DNA of 25,225 nucleotides, from positions 1-25,225 of IMG/VR virus record IMGVR_UViG_3300027969_000398. One strand, written 5' to 3'. This document shows, piece by piece, positions 15,220 to 20,954 of this stretch. The notes beneath the pieces are model-generated. The model was not told the DNA's origin. It did no database searches and saw only the letters and a program-made list of their open reading frames with translations. The translations under genes and the position numbers were made by a program. Each line of letters begins with the position of its first letter. Position 1 is the stretch's first letter. This DNA is from a virus.

Positions 15220-15360
15220 CTAAAATGGTGGGTTGTCCCAATCCGGATGATCCAATGGCAACTGTGGTGGATCGGGTGGGTACTTAACTGTACCCTCTGC
15301 CGGATAGGTGAAGTATCTCACCGGCTCGCCTAAGTCGTCAAGTATCGCCCACTTAATCAT
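15220..15360 (-). CDS. Tiny proline-rich protein, 46 aa
   Basis: The frame reads MIKWAILDDLGEPVRYFTYP, followed by a proline-rich end (KYPPDPPQLPLDHPDWDNPPF). Its ATG overlaps the stop of the upstream membrane peptide by 4 bp (ATGA). Tryptophan- and proline-rich short proteins like this are common in phage replication blocks, but I do not recognise a family. Confidence 0.55.
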   Translation of the reverse strand: MIKWAILDDLGEPVRYFTYPAEGTVKYPPDPPQLPLDHPDWDNPPF

Positions 15361-15470
15361 ATTTTACTTTCTTTATATCGATAGTATAGGCTCATCATTG
15401 CCATTCCGGTGGCAAGCCCGAGCCCGAAAGCTGAACTATAGCATAAAACGTACTCGATAATCATTCCCAT
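15357..15470 (-). CDS. Tiny glycine-rich membrane peptide, 37 aa
   Basis: First gene of the leftward replication run. Begins MGMIIEYVLCYSSAFGLGLA and continues TGMAMMSLYYRYKESKI. One membrane span with small-residue spacing (GLGLATG) that could pack against itself, then a basic tail. AGGAG lies 9 nt upstream of the ATG, and the stop overlaps the next ATG. It begins only 23 bp from the inverted element at 15493, so its promoter or operator probably lies in that element. Confidence 0.55.
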   Translation of the reverse strand: MGMIIEYVLCYSSAFGLGLATGMAMMSLYYRYKESKI

Positions 15471-15492
15471 TTACATTCACTCCTGTATGTAA

Positions 15493-15745
15493 GTACCCCT
15501 TTGTACCCCTTTGCAAAAAGAAGTGGTACAATCCAATTAAATCAACATCTTACAGACCAACAATGCGGGTTTCAGCCCGATTTCGTGTTAGTGACCACTA
15601 TCATTTTGACCGGCTTGCACCAAGGTCGTGTACCCCTTGTCACACTTGTCACCCTTCTTTTCTCTTTTTTATTTTAATTTAATAAAATAAAAAAGAGATA
15701 GAGGGATAAAGTGAATTTAAGTGTGACAAGTGTGACAAGTGGTAC
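15493..15745. repeat. Inverted long repeat, copy 1: iteron-like words flanking an AT-rich core
   Basis: This element fills most of the 351-bp gap between genes at 15471-15821. Read left to right it has two tandem 10-bp GTACCCCTTT units, AAAAAGAAGTGGTACAA, a conserved ACAGACCAACAATGCGGGTTT block, GTTAGTGACC, then GTACCCCTTGTCACACTTGTCACCC, an AT-only core of about 30 bp, GGGATAAAGTGAA, and AAGTGTGACAAGTGTGACAAG before TGGTAC. The reverse complement of 23660-23905 matches it block by block. The element is also internally symmetric about the AT core. It may be a replication origin/initiator site or a paired operator. No convincing gene is present; a short plus-strand frame from 15711 is not credible. 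Confidence 0.85.
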
Positions 15746-15821
15746 TCAAATCACGAAAGTAATTATAACAACTGTCAACCATATAACTAATAAGTATAAC
15801 AAAGAAAACATTGCTAAATAT

Positions 15822-16019
15822 TTAGTCAACTTTGTATCCTTTCTGTTTCATCATGTGATAAGCCCACTTTCTGAATTCAATACGATTCTCCGAAGTCTGC
15901 TCGTCGTGCTCATCCCATAGTGCGTCGACAATGTGCTCACCATTGGTATCATAGAATTCAATGCGTGTCATATTGCCGTCTTGATCGTATATCTCTTTAT
16001 GTGATGCTTTCTTACTCAT
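15822..16019 (-). CDS. Hypothetical acidic protein, 65 aa
   Basis: Not recognised. MSKKASHKEIYDQDGNMTRI starts the protein, with AGGAGG 7 nt upstream, which is better than the longer frame from 16055 that would overlap the sigma-like gene more. The middle (IEFYDTNGEHIVDALWDEHDEQT) is acidic, the end basic (MMKQKGYKVD). It is the last gene of the leftward small-gene block and stops 77 bp before the inverted element. Confidence 0.65.
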   Translation of the reverse strand: MSKKASHKEIYDQDGNMTRIEFYDTNGEHIVDALWDEHDEQTSENRIEFRKWAYHMMKQKGYKVD

Positions 16020-16584
16020 GGTGATCCTCCTCTTGTTTCTCTTCATTAATAGCATCGAGGCTCACAGGCTCTCGGGTTAAATACGACTGCAACTGCAACA
16101 CCTTGTCTTCGCCCACCCCCATCATTGTCGCCACCTCCGATGTCTTTGGTTTGCGACCGAGCACTTGACCTAGTGTGCGCTCGAGGTAGTTCATCTTCTT
16201 GATCTGCTCTGATATGTTTACCGGCAGTCTGATCATGTGCGTCGTGTTATCAAGCTCTCTGCGTGTGCCTTTTAATATAAAAGATTTGGCAAAGGTGGCA
16301 AAGCGTGCATTATTGGTGGGAGTCCACCTCTTCGCCGCCTTGACCAATTGCTCATTGCCTATGTTAATTAAGTCGTCGACCGGAGTACTGCCATGACTCC
16401 ATGCCGATGTCTGTTTTAATACATATACCACAAAGCGCAGATTATGCTTGACCAACTTCTCTAATGCCTTATCATCGCCGGCTTGAATTCGCCTTGCTAG
16501 TTCGTGCTCTTCTTTAACCGGCAATGGTTCAATGCCAAACAGACCTTGCAAGTATTGGTTTAGTGTGTCAAAATTATCACTCAA
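16012..16584 (-). CDS. Sigma-70 family protein with regions 1.2-3 and no region 4
   Basis: The 190-aa protein would direct RNA polymerase to phage promoters. From the N-terminus it shows a region 1.2-like YLQGLFGIEPLPVKEEHELA, region 2.1 (LVKHNLRFVVYVLKQ), region 2.2 (DDLINIGNEQLVKAAKRW), and region 2.3-2.4 (ARFATFAKSFILKGTRRELDN) leading to MIRLPVNI of region 3.0. A region 3 helix pair follows (ERTLGQVLGRKPKTSEVATMMGV). It stops soon after REPVSLDA in an acidic tail, so the -35-binding region 4 is absent. The TTG at 16584 is preferred because GGAGG lies 7 nt upstream; the GTG at 16623 has no site. A hairpin covers that ribosome-binding site. Confidence 0.82.
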   Translation of the reverse strand: MSDNFDTLNQYLQGLFGIEPLPVKEEHELARRIQAGDDKALEKLVKHNLRFVVYVLKQTSAWSHGSTPVDDLINIGNEQLVKAAKRWTPTNNARFATFAKSFILKGTRRELDNTTHMIRLPVNISEQIKKMNYLERTLGQVLGRKPKTSEVATMMGVGEDKVLQLQSYLTREPVSLDAINEEKQEEDHHE

Positions 16585-16611
16585 GGGGAATCCTCCATTG
16601 TTGGAATCCCC
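16585..16611 (-). promoter_or_regulatory. Hairpin overlapping the ribosome-binding site of the sigma-like gene
   Basis: In the mRNA sense GGGGATTCC pairs with GGATTCCCC, with one central mismatch and a 9-nt loop. The GGAGG Shine-Dalgarno (plus-strand 16592-16596) straddles the loop and 3' arm, and the TTG start follows the stem directly. The structure could hide the start and delay sigma translation. Confidence 0.5.
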
Positions 16612-16622
16612 CGAATATACCA

Positions 16623-16829
16623 CTAATTCATTTGTTTTGCAACATATAAATCGTACTCTGTCGGACTCATGTATTGTGACAGTACTAAATTAAATGCTTG
16701 GACTAATTCTAGTCGCTCAACATTGCCTGTCGACCAATCCGCTTTTGATAAGTATTGATGGTACTCGACCAAGCTTGCGACGATAATGTCGTTTAGCTGA
16801 TCGTTATCTATGTCTAAAAGTATTTTCAT
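16623..16829 (-). CDS. Hypothetical protein, 68 aa
   Basis: Not recognised. It reads MKILLDIDNDQLNDIIVASLVEYH at the start and then a helical stretch (NVERLELVQAFNLVLSQYMSPTEYDLYVAKQ). GGGGAT lies upstream of the ATG, which is 1 nt from the upstream stop. It sits directly before the sigma-like gene and may be translated with it. Short proteins with this ..LDI..DQLN.II...L...Y pattern are common in phages and have no assigned job. Confidence 0.65.
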   Translation of the reverse strand: MKILLDIDNDQLNDIIVASLVEYHQYLSKADWSTGNVERLELVQAFNLVLSQYMSPTEYDLYVAKQMN

Positions 16830-16830
16830 G

Positions 16831-16947
16831 CTATCCCCAATGCCCTGTTAATTTAAGTGCTATGTATACGACTGTCACATATATTAATAACCAAATAAAA
16901 GAATATCCTAGTTTGTCCACAATTGTGCGTCTTTGTCTGCGAGGCAT
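16831..16947 (-). CDS. Single-span membrane peptide, 38 aa
   Basis: The frame starts MPRRQRRTIVDKLGYSFIWL and ends VTVVYIALKLTGHWG. Its very basic N-terminus would stay in the cytoplasm, followed by one hydrophobic span (about residues 15-32). GAGGTGG precedes the ATG, and the start overlaps the end of the next gene upstream by 1 bp. It fits the tight gene packing of this block. Role unknown. Confidence 0.55.
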   Translation of the reverse strand: MPRRQRRTIVDKLGYSFIWLLIYVTVVYIALKLTGHWG

Positions 16948-17159
16948 TATGCCACCTCTACAATGCGAAAGTCTTCACGATCCGGTACATCTTCCATGTT
17001 GCCATCTTCGACTGCCTCTAGCATCTCTTGTAAAAACCAATCGAGTTCTGCCTCTGCTTGTTCTTTGGTTTCGAATGTACTAGCGCCGTCGTCATCCGAC
17101 CAATTGTTAATCCATCCACCACATAAATTAAACTCTTGTACTTCAAACTTTTTACTCAT
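16947..17159 (-). CDS. Hypothetical acidic protein, 70 aa
   Basis: The start MSKKFEVQEFNLCGGWINNW is supported by GAGGAG about 9 nt upstream; the open frame to 17279 has no such site and would overlap the next gene fully. The body (SDDDGASTFETKEQAEAELDWFLQEML) resembles small acidic proteins with a WxNNWxDDDG motif found in phages and plasmids. It ends in DFRIVEV. No function is known to me. Confidence 0.65.
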   Translation of the reverse strand: MSKKFEVQEFNLCGGWINNWSDDDGASTFETKEQAEAELDWFLQEMLEAVEDGNMEDVPDREDFRIVEVA

Positions 17160-17362
17160 GATAGTGACTCCTCTTGTGCAAAATAATTTTCGACCAATTC
17201 GTCGAGGTCTTCGGACTCTTCGTCTAGCTTTAACTCGGCAATTATTATCTTCGCCAAGTCTAATATATGCCATCGCCACATGGCTCTTGTTTGGTATGTG
17301 TCGCAGTCCGGATAGTAGTTTGCCACCTCTAGTGCGACCTCTGCTAATAGTGTTGGATTCAT
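17156..17362 (-). CDS. Hypothetical helical protein, 68 aa
   Basis: Not recognised. Entirely helical by composition (LLAEVALEVANYYPDCDTY, then WRWHILDLAKIIIAELKLDEE) with an acidic end. It overlaps both neighbours by 4 bp (ATGA-type junctions), the usual sign of coupled translation. Nothing indicates a biochemical activity. Confidence 0.65.
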   Translation of the reverse strand: MNPTLLAEVALEVANYYPDCDTYQTRAMWRWHILDLAKIIIAELKLDEESEDLDELVENYFAQEESLS

Positions 17363-17640
17363 AGTAATGCCTCGATCTCTTCGACTGCTCGTAATAATTC
17401 TGCTCGGTCTTCTCTGATCTGATCGCCGTATGCAGTACTTGAGTCTAGGTCGTCTAAGTACTGCTCGTACTTTTCGAGAGCGTACCGGATGTTGCGAGTC
17501 TTGAATGTCATGTCATTAAGTATGTTTTTGACATCTGTGTCGATCAGGTCTGTGGTACATTCTCGCAGTTCATTGCCTCGGATGATCTTAATCAGTCTGT
17601 CTGATTCGTCTCGTACATCGATCTGTATTGTGTAATTCAT
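17359..17640 (-). CDS. Hypothetical protein, 93 aa
   Basis: Not recognised. An N-terminal strand pair (MNYTIQIDVRDESDRLIKII) is followed by polar helices, with a coiled-coil-like end (REDRAELLRAVEEIEALL). Overlaps the upstream gene by 4 bp and the downstream one by 4 bp. It may form oligomers through the C-terminal helix; this is inferred only from heptad-like hydrophobic spacing. Confidence 0.65.
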   Translation of the reverse strand: MNYTIQIDVRDESDRLIKIIRGNELRECTTDLIDTDVKNILNDMTFKTRNIRYALEKYEQYLDDLDSSTAYGDQIREDRAELLRAVEEIEALL

Positions 17641-17891
17641 TTTGATGCCTCCAATTCTTTATATGAATATAGTAAGTTCTCGTAGTCAATCTTTTTGTCT
17701 TTCAGTTCATCGTCTAGCAAGCTTGCGTAAGTCGAGAGATCGTGGTGCTCTAGCACGTCATGCAATGCCTCTAGTTCAAGCTCTGCCTCTTTTAACTTGT
17801 CAATCAATGCCTGTACCACATCCGGTATGCTTTGGTTTGTGTTGCGATATTGTCTCTCAATCGAATCAACATCCATCTGATAAAAGTTCAT
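17637..17891 (-). CDS. Hypothetical coiled-coil protein, 84 aa
   Basis: Not recognised. The middle (VQALIDKLKEAELELEALHDVLEHHDLSTYA, then DDELKDKKIDYENLLYSYKEL) has regular leucine spacing that predicts a coiled coil. Coupled to both neighbours by 4-bp overlaps. Probably a small structural or adaptor protein; no domain is recognised. Confidence 0.65.
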   Translation of the reverse strand: MNFYQMDVDSIERQYRNTNQSIPDVVQALIDKLKEAELELEALHDVLEHHDLSTYASLLDDELKDKKIDYENLLYSYKELEASK

Positions 17892-18130
17892 GCTAACACC
17901 TCCTGTGTGATGTCCATATCATTGCCGTACATAATGTTTAGGTCTTTGACCTCGTACAGTATGACAAACAATGGTTCGTCTGCGCCCTCTTGCCATATGT
18001 TAATCTCATATCCATTTTTGTCATCGACCATGACTGCATCCCAATGGTCTGCCCATTCATTGTCATGGTCTTTTAGGAATTCCCTTGCCTGTTCTATTGC
18101 CTTGGCTTTTAACTCGTCGCTGATAATCAT
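17888..18130 (-). CDS. Hypothetical acidic protein, 80 aa
   Basis: Not recognised. I use the ATG at 18130 (MIISDELKAKAIEQAREFL) because GAGGAGG is upstream; the frame to 18190 has no ribosome-binding site. The N-terminal helix leads to EWADHWDAVMVDDKNGYEIN and a strand-rich end (PLFVILYEVKDLNIMYG). Overlaps the neighbouring genes by 4 bp. Strongly acidic small proteins in early phage blocks sometimes mimic DNA, but there is no specific evidence here. Confidence 0.6.
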   Translation of the reverse strand: MIISDELKAKAIEQAREFLKDHDNEWADHWDAVMVDDKNGYEINIWQEGADEPLFVILYEVKDLNIMYGNDMDITQEVLA

Positions 18131-18348
18131 TCGTCGTCCTCCTCGTCCTGTGGATATAATTGTTCGGCAGTCATTGTGATGACCTCCCAATTGATGCCAT
18201 CATTCGCATCAAACCAATCAGCCATCGCCTCGAGTACATGGACGCATTGGTCTTCGTTTAAGTCCGGTCTCATGCTTTGCACGTCGTCGATATGCCAATC
18301 ATCTGCCAAGTACCATGTACCGTTTTCTGTTTGTTTCATGTGAGCCAT
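18127..18348 (-). CDS. Hypothetical acidic protein, 73 aa
   Basis: Not recognised. Starts MAHMKQTENGTWYLADDWHI after a strong AGGAGG site 7 nt away. The rest (RPDLNEDQCVHVLEAMADWFDANDGINWEVI) contains a helical DWFDAN segment, and the C-terminus is acidic (YPQDEEDDE). The pattern (W-Y-L-A-D-D-W-H-I-D-D-V) recurs in short phage proteins of unknown function. Confidence 0.65.
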   Translation of the reverse strand: MAHMKQTENGTWYLADDWHIDDVQSMRPDLNEDQCVHVLEAMADWFDANDGINWEVITMTAEQLYPQDEEDDE

Positions 18349-18359
18349 TTTGAATCCTC

Positions 18360-18533
18360 CTAGCAAGTTAATAAGTATGGTGTGCCGTATGGCAAATTGT
18401 CTGTGTTGTCTGCATATGCAAAGTCGACATCTTGTACGAATTCGCCGGCATCACATAATAACACAGTAATCTCTTGATTGATGTCCACCTCTGACATGGT
18501 ATCAATGATCCGCTTTAATTGTTTGTATGTCAT
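18360..18533 (-). CDS. Hypothetical acidic protein, 57 aa
   Basis: This small gene begins MTYKQLKRIIDTMSEVDINQ and ends NLPYGTPYLLTC. It has GGAGGCATAATC immediately before its ATG, a leader shared by several genes in this block, and its stop is followed by the AGGAGG of the next gene. The sequence (EITVLLCDAGEFVQDVDFAYADN) has the strand order of a small beta-sheet protein. No family recognised. Confidence 0.6.
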   Translation of the reverse strand: MTYKQLKRIIDTMSEVDINQEITVLLCDAGEFVQDVDFAYADNTDNLPYGTPYLLTC

Positions 18534-18535
18534 GA

Positions 18536-18781
18536 TTATGCCTCCACCAATTCGTAGTCTAAAACCTTAAAATCAAATGTACTGTCCATCAATTCTTTTA
18601 GTTCCGGCTCGCCTCTGTCACAAAAATAATAGATGTCATGGTCTGATATGCCAAATGTGTCTTTTTGTGTGTCGCCGTCTTCGTCGTAGACCTCACCACC
18701 AAAACTAAAATAGCATCCATTCATTACTTGACCACCATCTATGTATTGGATGGTCGCATATGCACCTCTGTATGTTGTCAT
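18536..18781 (-). CDS. Hypothetical protein, 81 aa
   Basis: Not recognised. Glycine- and aromatic-rich N-terminus (MTTYRGAYATIQYIDGGQVM, then GCYFSFGGEVYDEDGD) followed by DTFGISDHDIYYFCDRGEPELKEL. Likely a small mostly beta protein. Carries the block's common leader (GAGGAGGCATAATC) before the ATG. Two nucleotides separate it from the next gene. Function unknown. Confidence 0.65.
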   Translation of the reverse strand: MTTYRGAYATIQYIDGGQVMNGCYFSFGGEVYDEDGDTQKDTFGISDHDIYYFCDRGEPELKELMDSTFDFKVLDYELVEA

Positions 18782-18783
18782 GA

Positions 18784-18945
18784 TTATGCCTCCTCTACTT
18801 CACATATGTCATTCTCGACATGGTCGGGTGCAGTCCAATCGAGCGCATCCCAATTAAATTGGTCTCTTGCATCCTCTTTAGATTCTGCCTTGACCTCTAC
18901 ATAATAAAAGCTTTCGCTCTTTACTGTGACTAAAAATGTTTTCAT
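18784..18945 (-). CDS. Hypothetical acidic protein, 53 aa
   Basis: A small gene reading MKTFLVTVKSESFYYVEVKA at the start, then ESKEDARDQFNWDALDWTAP and an acidic end. The N-terminal beta-hairpin with a following A-ESKEDAR helix resembles small domains that occur widely in phages and bacteria (KxFxVxVxxxSxYYVEVEAxSxExA). It overlaps the upstream gene by 4 bp. No function. Confidence 0.6.
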   Translation of the reverse strand: MKTFLVTVKSESFYYVEVKAESKEDARDQFNWDALDWTAPDHVENDICEVEEA

Positions 18946-19199
18946 AGTGAGTACCTTTCATATGATCTAATCTTACTTGGGCGCTCGTATGCATGCTTTT
19001 CGTTAAATGCAAAGGGAATGCTATTTGCCTCGAGTGCGATGCAAAGCTTGGTAAGGTCGCTATCCTCCTCGAGATATGCATAGTCGCCTCGCTGATAGCT
19101 GTAATGGCTGATCTCTTTATCAATGCCAAGCTTAGATAAGAATTGCTTCTTGACCTTTGCCCATGCGTGACCGGCATCTGAGTATATTGTAATTATCAT
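18942..19199 (-). CDS. Hypothetical protein, 85 aa
   Basis: I start it at the ATG at 19199 (MIITIYSDAGHAWAKVKKQF) because GAGAGAT is upstream and the N-terminal extension to 19307 would overlap the next gene. The sequence continues LSKLGIDKEISHYSYQRGDYAYLEEDSDL, matching a small protein type often seen in phages and plasmids (DAGHxW..VK...L..LGI...IS.YSYQRG...YLEED.D). I know no proven activity for it. Confidence 0.7.
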   Translation of the reverse strand: MIITIYSDAGHAWAKVKKQFLSKLGIDKEISHYSYQRGDYAYLEEDSDLTKLCIALEANSIPFAFNEKHAYERPSKIRSYERYSL

Positions 19200-19203
19200 G
19201 ATT

Positions 19204-19425
19204 TTATCTCTCAATAATGTTGTGAATTGGTTTGCCGGCACGATCAAAAATGTATTGATTATCTCGGCAATGTTCTTGGATATACTCATCATCCCAATCG
19301 CCGACATAAGTACATCCGTCTTCTAATTCGATCGGCTCTTGGTCTAGCCATTGTCTAGCATTTACTTTGGCAAGGTCTGTCAATTCGATATAGTCGAATC
19401 CTGTCACTGTATACATTTTGCTCAT
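19204..19425 (-). CDS. Hypothetical protein, 73 aa
   Basis: Not recognised. The start MSKMYTVTGFDYIELTDLAK is supported by GGAGG 10 nt upstream; the larger frame to 19599 is an out-of-frame shadow of the next gene. Contains NARQWLDQEPIELEDG and YVGDWDDEYIQEHCRDNQ. Overlaps its upstream neighbour by 4 bp. Confidence 0.65.
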   Translation of the reverse strand: MSKMYTVTGFDYIELTDLAKVNARQWLDQEPIELEDGCTYVGDWDDEYIQEHCRDNQYIFDRAGKPIHNIIER

Positions 19426-19739
19426 AATTTGATGCCCTCCAATATAGTGACGACTCGATCGACTACCTCTTGGCTCTTGCCACCAATATGCCAAGTAGTG
19501 ATCTTGGTCTTTGGTGTACCATCTGAGCCTAGGTAGTTTTTGCCGTCTTTCCAATTGTAAACTGTGGCGACTGTACCATCGCTGAATTCGATATCCCATT
19601 CAGCATCGATCTTGTACTCATCGCCACAATTTGGTTTGCCGAATGCCTTTTTAAGCTTGGCATAGTCTGTGGTGATATAGCTTTGTAGTGATGTACCATG
19701 GATGCGTACATATGTATTATTGTGGGTTTTGTATTGCAT
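19422..19739 (-). CDS. Conserved hypothetical protein, 105 aa
   Basis: The core KIDAEWDIEFSDGTVATVYNWKDGKNYLG with TWHIGGKSQEVV is a pattern I associate with widespread small phage and bacterial proteins of unknown function (DAEW.I.F.DGTVATIYNWKDGK). The N-terminus (VRIHGTSLQSYITTDYAKLKKAFG) is strand then helix. It overlaps the downstream gene by 4 bp and follows the SH3-like gene by 2 nt. Confidence 0.7.
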   Translation of the reverse strand: MQYKTHNNTYVRIHGTSLQSYITTDYAKLKKAFGKPNCGDEYKIDAEWDIEFSDGTVATVYNWKDGKNYLGSDGTPKTKITTWHIGGKSQEVVDRVVTILEGIKL

Positions 19740-19741
19740 GA

Positions 19742-20002
19742 TTACTTGCCTCCCTTTTTAACCATTAGCACACCCTCGATGCTGACTGATTGAATCGTGT
19801 CTTTATTGATAGCACGATATCCCTGATCAGCCATTGAATAGATGGTGATGAATTGGTTTGCATCTAGTGTGCTCTTGCCTCCCTTGAGAGGTGATGTCAC
19901 ACCTAGACGACCATTGATTTTGCGTAGTGAGCCGTCTTTTTTGATGAATTCTACTGTCACGAATTTACCGTTTGATTGTTCTACGAATTTGCTTAGATCC
20001 AT
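19742..20002 (-). CDS. Small beta-barrel (SH3-like) phage protein, 86 aa
   Basis: The sequence VTVEFIKKDGSLRKINGRLGVTSPLKGGKS, then FITIYSMADQGYRAINKDTIQSVSIEG, matches a short beta-barrel family common in phages (KDGxLRxINxRxGVxxxLKGG.....GYRxI..xxI). AGGAGAA lies upstream of the ATG. An inverted repeat at 20066-20095, in the 110-nt gap before it, is a possible control site for this gene and those downstream. The molecular role of the family is not established. Confidence 0.7.
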   Translation of the reverse strand: MDLSKFVEQSNGKFVTVEFIKKDGSLRKINGRLGVTSPLKGGKSTLDANQFITIYSMADQGYRAINKDTIQSVSIEGVLMVKKGGK

Positions 20003-20065
20003 TTGTATTCTCCTAGTTAATAAATGTTTTACTACAGTAAAGATTTTACGCTCATTAGCGATATA

Positions 20066-20112
20066 GTCTAATACCGATTATTTATGGTATTAGACCGATC
20101 GATTAGTTTTAC
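20066..20112. promoter_or_regulatory. Operator-like inverted repeat, copy A
   Basis: GTCTAATACC at 20066-20075 pairs perfectly with GGTATTAGAC at 20086-20095 around a 10-nt loop, followed by CGATCGATTAGTTTTACTTA leading into the stop of the upstream gene. The second copy at 20911-20954 shares AATACCGATT, GGTAT and the CGATCGATTA.TTTTACTTA tail. Each lies between two minus-strand genes, upstream of a new ribosome-binding site. Confidence 0.55.
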
Positions 20113-20199
20113 TTATGATGCTATAACCACAAGTACATATACCAACAAACCAATAGCACAAACCCATGCTATTATTTTATCCCATTGATCTGCGCTCAT
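20113..20199 (-). CDS. Membrane peptide, 28 aa
   Basis: A tiny frame starting MSADQWDKIIAWVCAIGLLV and ending YVLVVIAS. A single hydrophobic span follows an acidic/polar N-terminus. AGGAGGCATCAGT precedes the ATG, a strong site of the same style as its neighbours, which argues for translation. The longer in-frame reading to 20355 runs antiparallel in frame across the Gp88 gene and is not credible. Role unknown. Confidence 0.5.
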   Translation of the reverse strand: MSADQWDKIIAWVCAIGLLVYVLVVIAS

Positions 20200-20213
20200 A
20201 CTGATGCCTCCTA

Positions 20214-20849
20214 TTAGTGTTTTGGGTATGAGATATTGGCGATGTCTGTATTCCAACATGCACGACAGTCGCCACATTTGCCGTCGTTTTGGTACGCATT
20301 GCACGATGCGCCGAATGCCTCTGCTTTTTGGTGTACGGTCGATGTGAGCGCCCATGTCGATGTGATAGGCGCTTGGTCGATCATTGGCATCGATAGTCGA
20401 ATCGCTAAATTTGCCGGCATGCTGATGTCCGAGCGCTTAAGCTTTGCCAAGAATGCCTTTTCTTTAGTCGGAAGCCAAAATTTAATCTGTGGCAATGCAT
20501 TGGCGATGCTGATAATGGCGACTAGGTGGTCAAAGCTTTGTAGGTCGCCGGAATCATGCCATCTAAAAAATCCGCTCTTGTCTGCCTTGCGGATGGATTC
20601 AATCATCGATGCCGACCATGCGACTAGGTCGGACTGAATGAGCGCTAAATTGTGGTCTCTTGGCGCTTTGACATTTGGAAAACGGTACATGCCTTTAAGC
20701 GCATAGCAATCAAAGCACACAGAGCCGGCGACCTTGGCAAGCTTTGAGCCTGTGATGCATGCCTGTGCGGGAGTACTGAAAGAGCCACAAGGCATCTTGC
20801 CGGCTTTTGAAAGCTTTGGTACGAATGATACGATTGATGTTGTTGTCAT
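20214..20849 (-). CDS. Gp88-family phage protein
   Basis: The 211-aa protein has the hallmarks of the phage Gp88-like family. There is an N-terminal KMPCGSFSTPAQACITGSK with GSVCFDCYALKGMYRFPNV, a central FFRWHDSGDLQSFDHLVAII, FWLPTKEKAFL, IRLSMPMID, and a cysteine-rich C-terminus (CNAYQNDGKCGDCRACW). The conserved cysteines (Cys21, then CxxCYA, then CxxCxxC) suggest a bound metal or iron-sulfur cluster. Function is not established to my knowledge. The leader AACCTATAAGGATTCATC before the ATG resembles those of three neighbours. An operator-like repeat lies upstream. Confidence 0.82.
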   Translation of the reverse strand: MTTTSIVSFVPKLSKAGKMPCGSFSTPAQACITGSKLAKVAGSVCFDCYALKGMYRFPNVKAPRDHNLALIQSDLVAWSASMIESIRKADKSGFFRWHDSGDLQSFDHLVAIISIANALPQIKFWLPTKEKAFLAKLKRSDISMPANLAIRLSMPMIDQAPITSTWALTSTVHQKAEAFGASCNAYQNDGKCGDCRACWNTDIANISYPKH

Positions 20850-20910
20850 GATGAATCCTTATAGGTTTGTTTAATGAGCCTTAATTATCGTCAATTGGTG
20901 AATCGCCGAC

Positions 20911-20954
20911 CAATACCGATTTTTAATCGGTATCAATCGATCGATTAATTTTAC
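20911..20954. promoter_or_regulatory. Operator-like inverted repeat, copy B
   Basis: ATACCGAT at 20913-20920 pairs with ATCGGTAT at 20926-20933 around TTTTA, followed by CAATCGATCGATTAATTTTACTTA. It is similar in layout and sequence to 20066-20112. It lies in the 105-nt gap upstream of the Gp88 gene and directly after the ArdC gene stop. Confidence 0.55.

Noticed and set aside
15711-15920. Plus-strand frame of 69 codons after copy 1 of the element
   Set aside because: It begins inside the repeat, has no ribosome-binding site, and its second half is antisense to the 15822-16019 gene.
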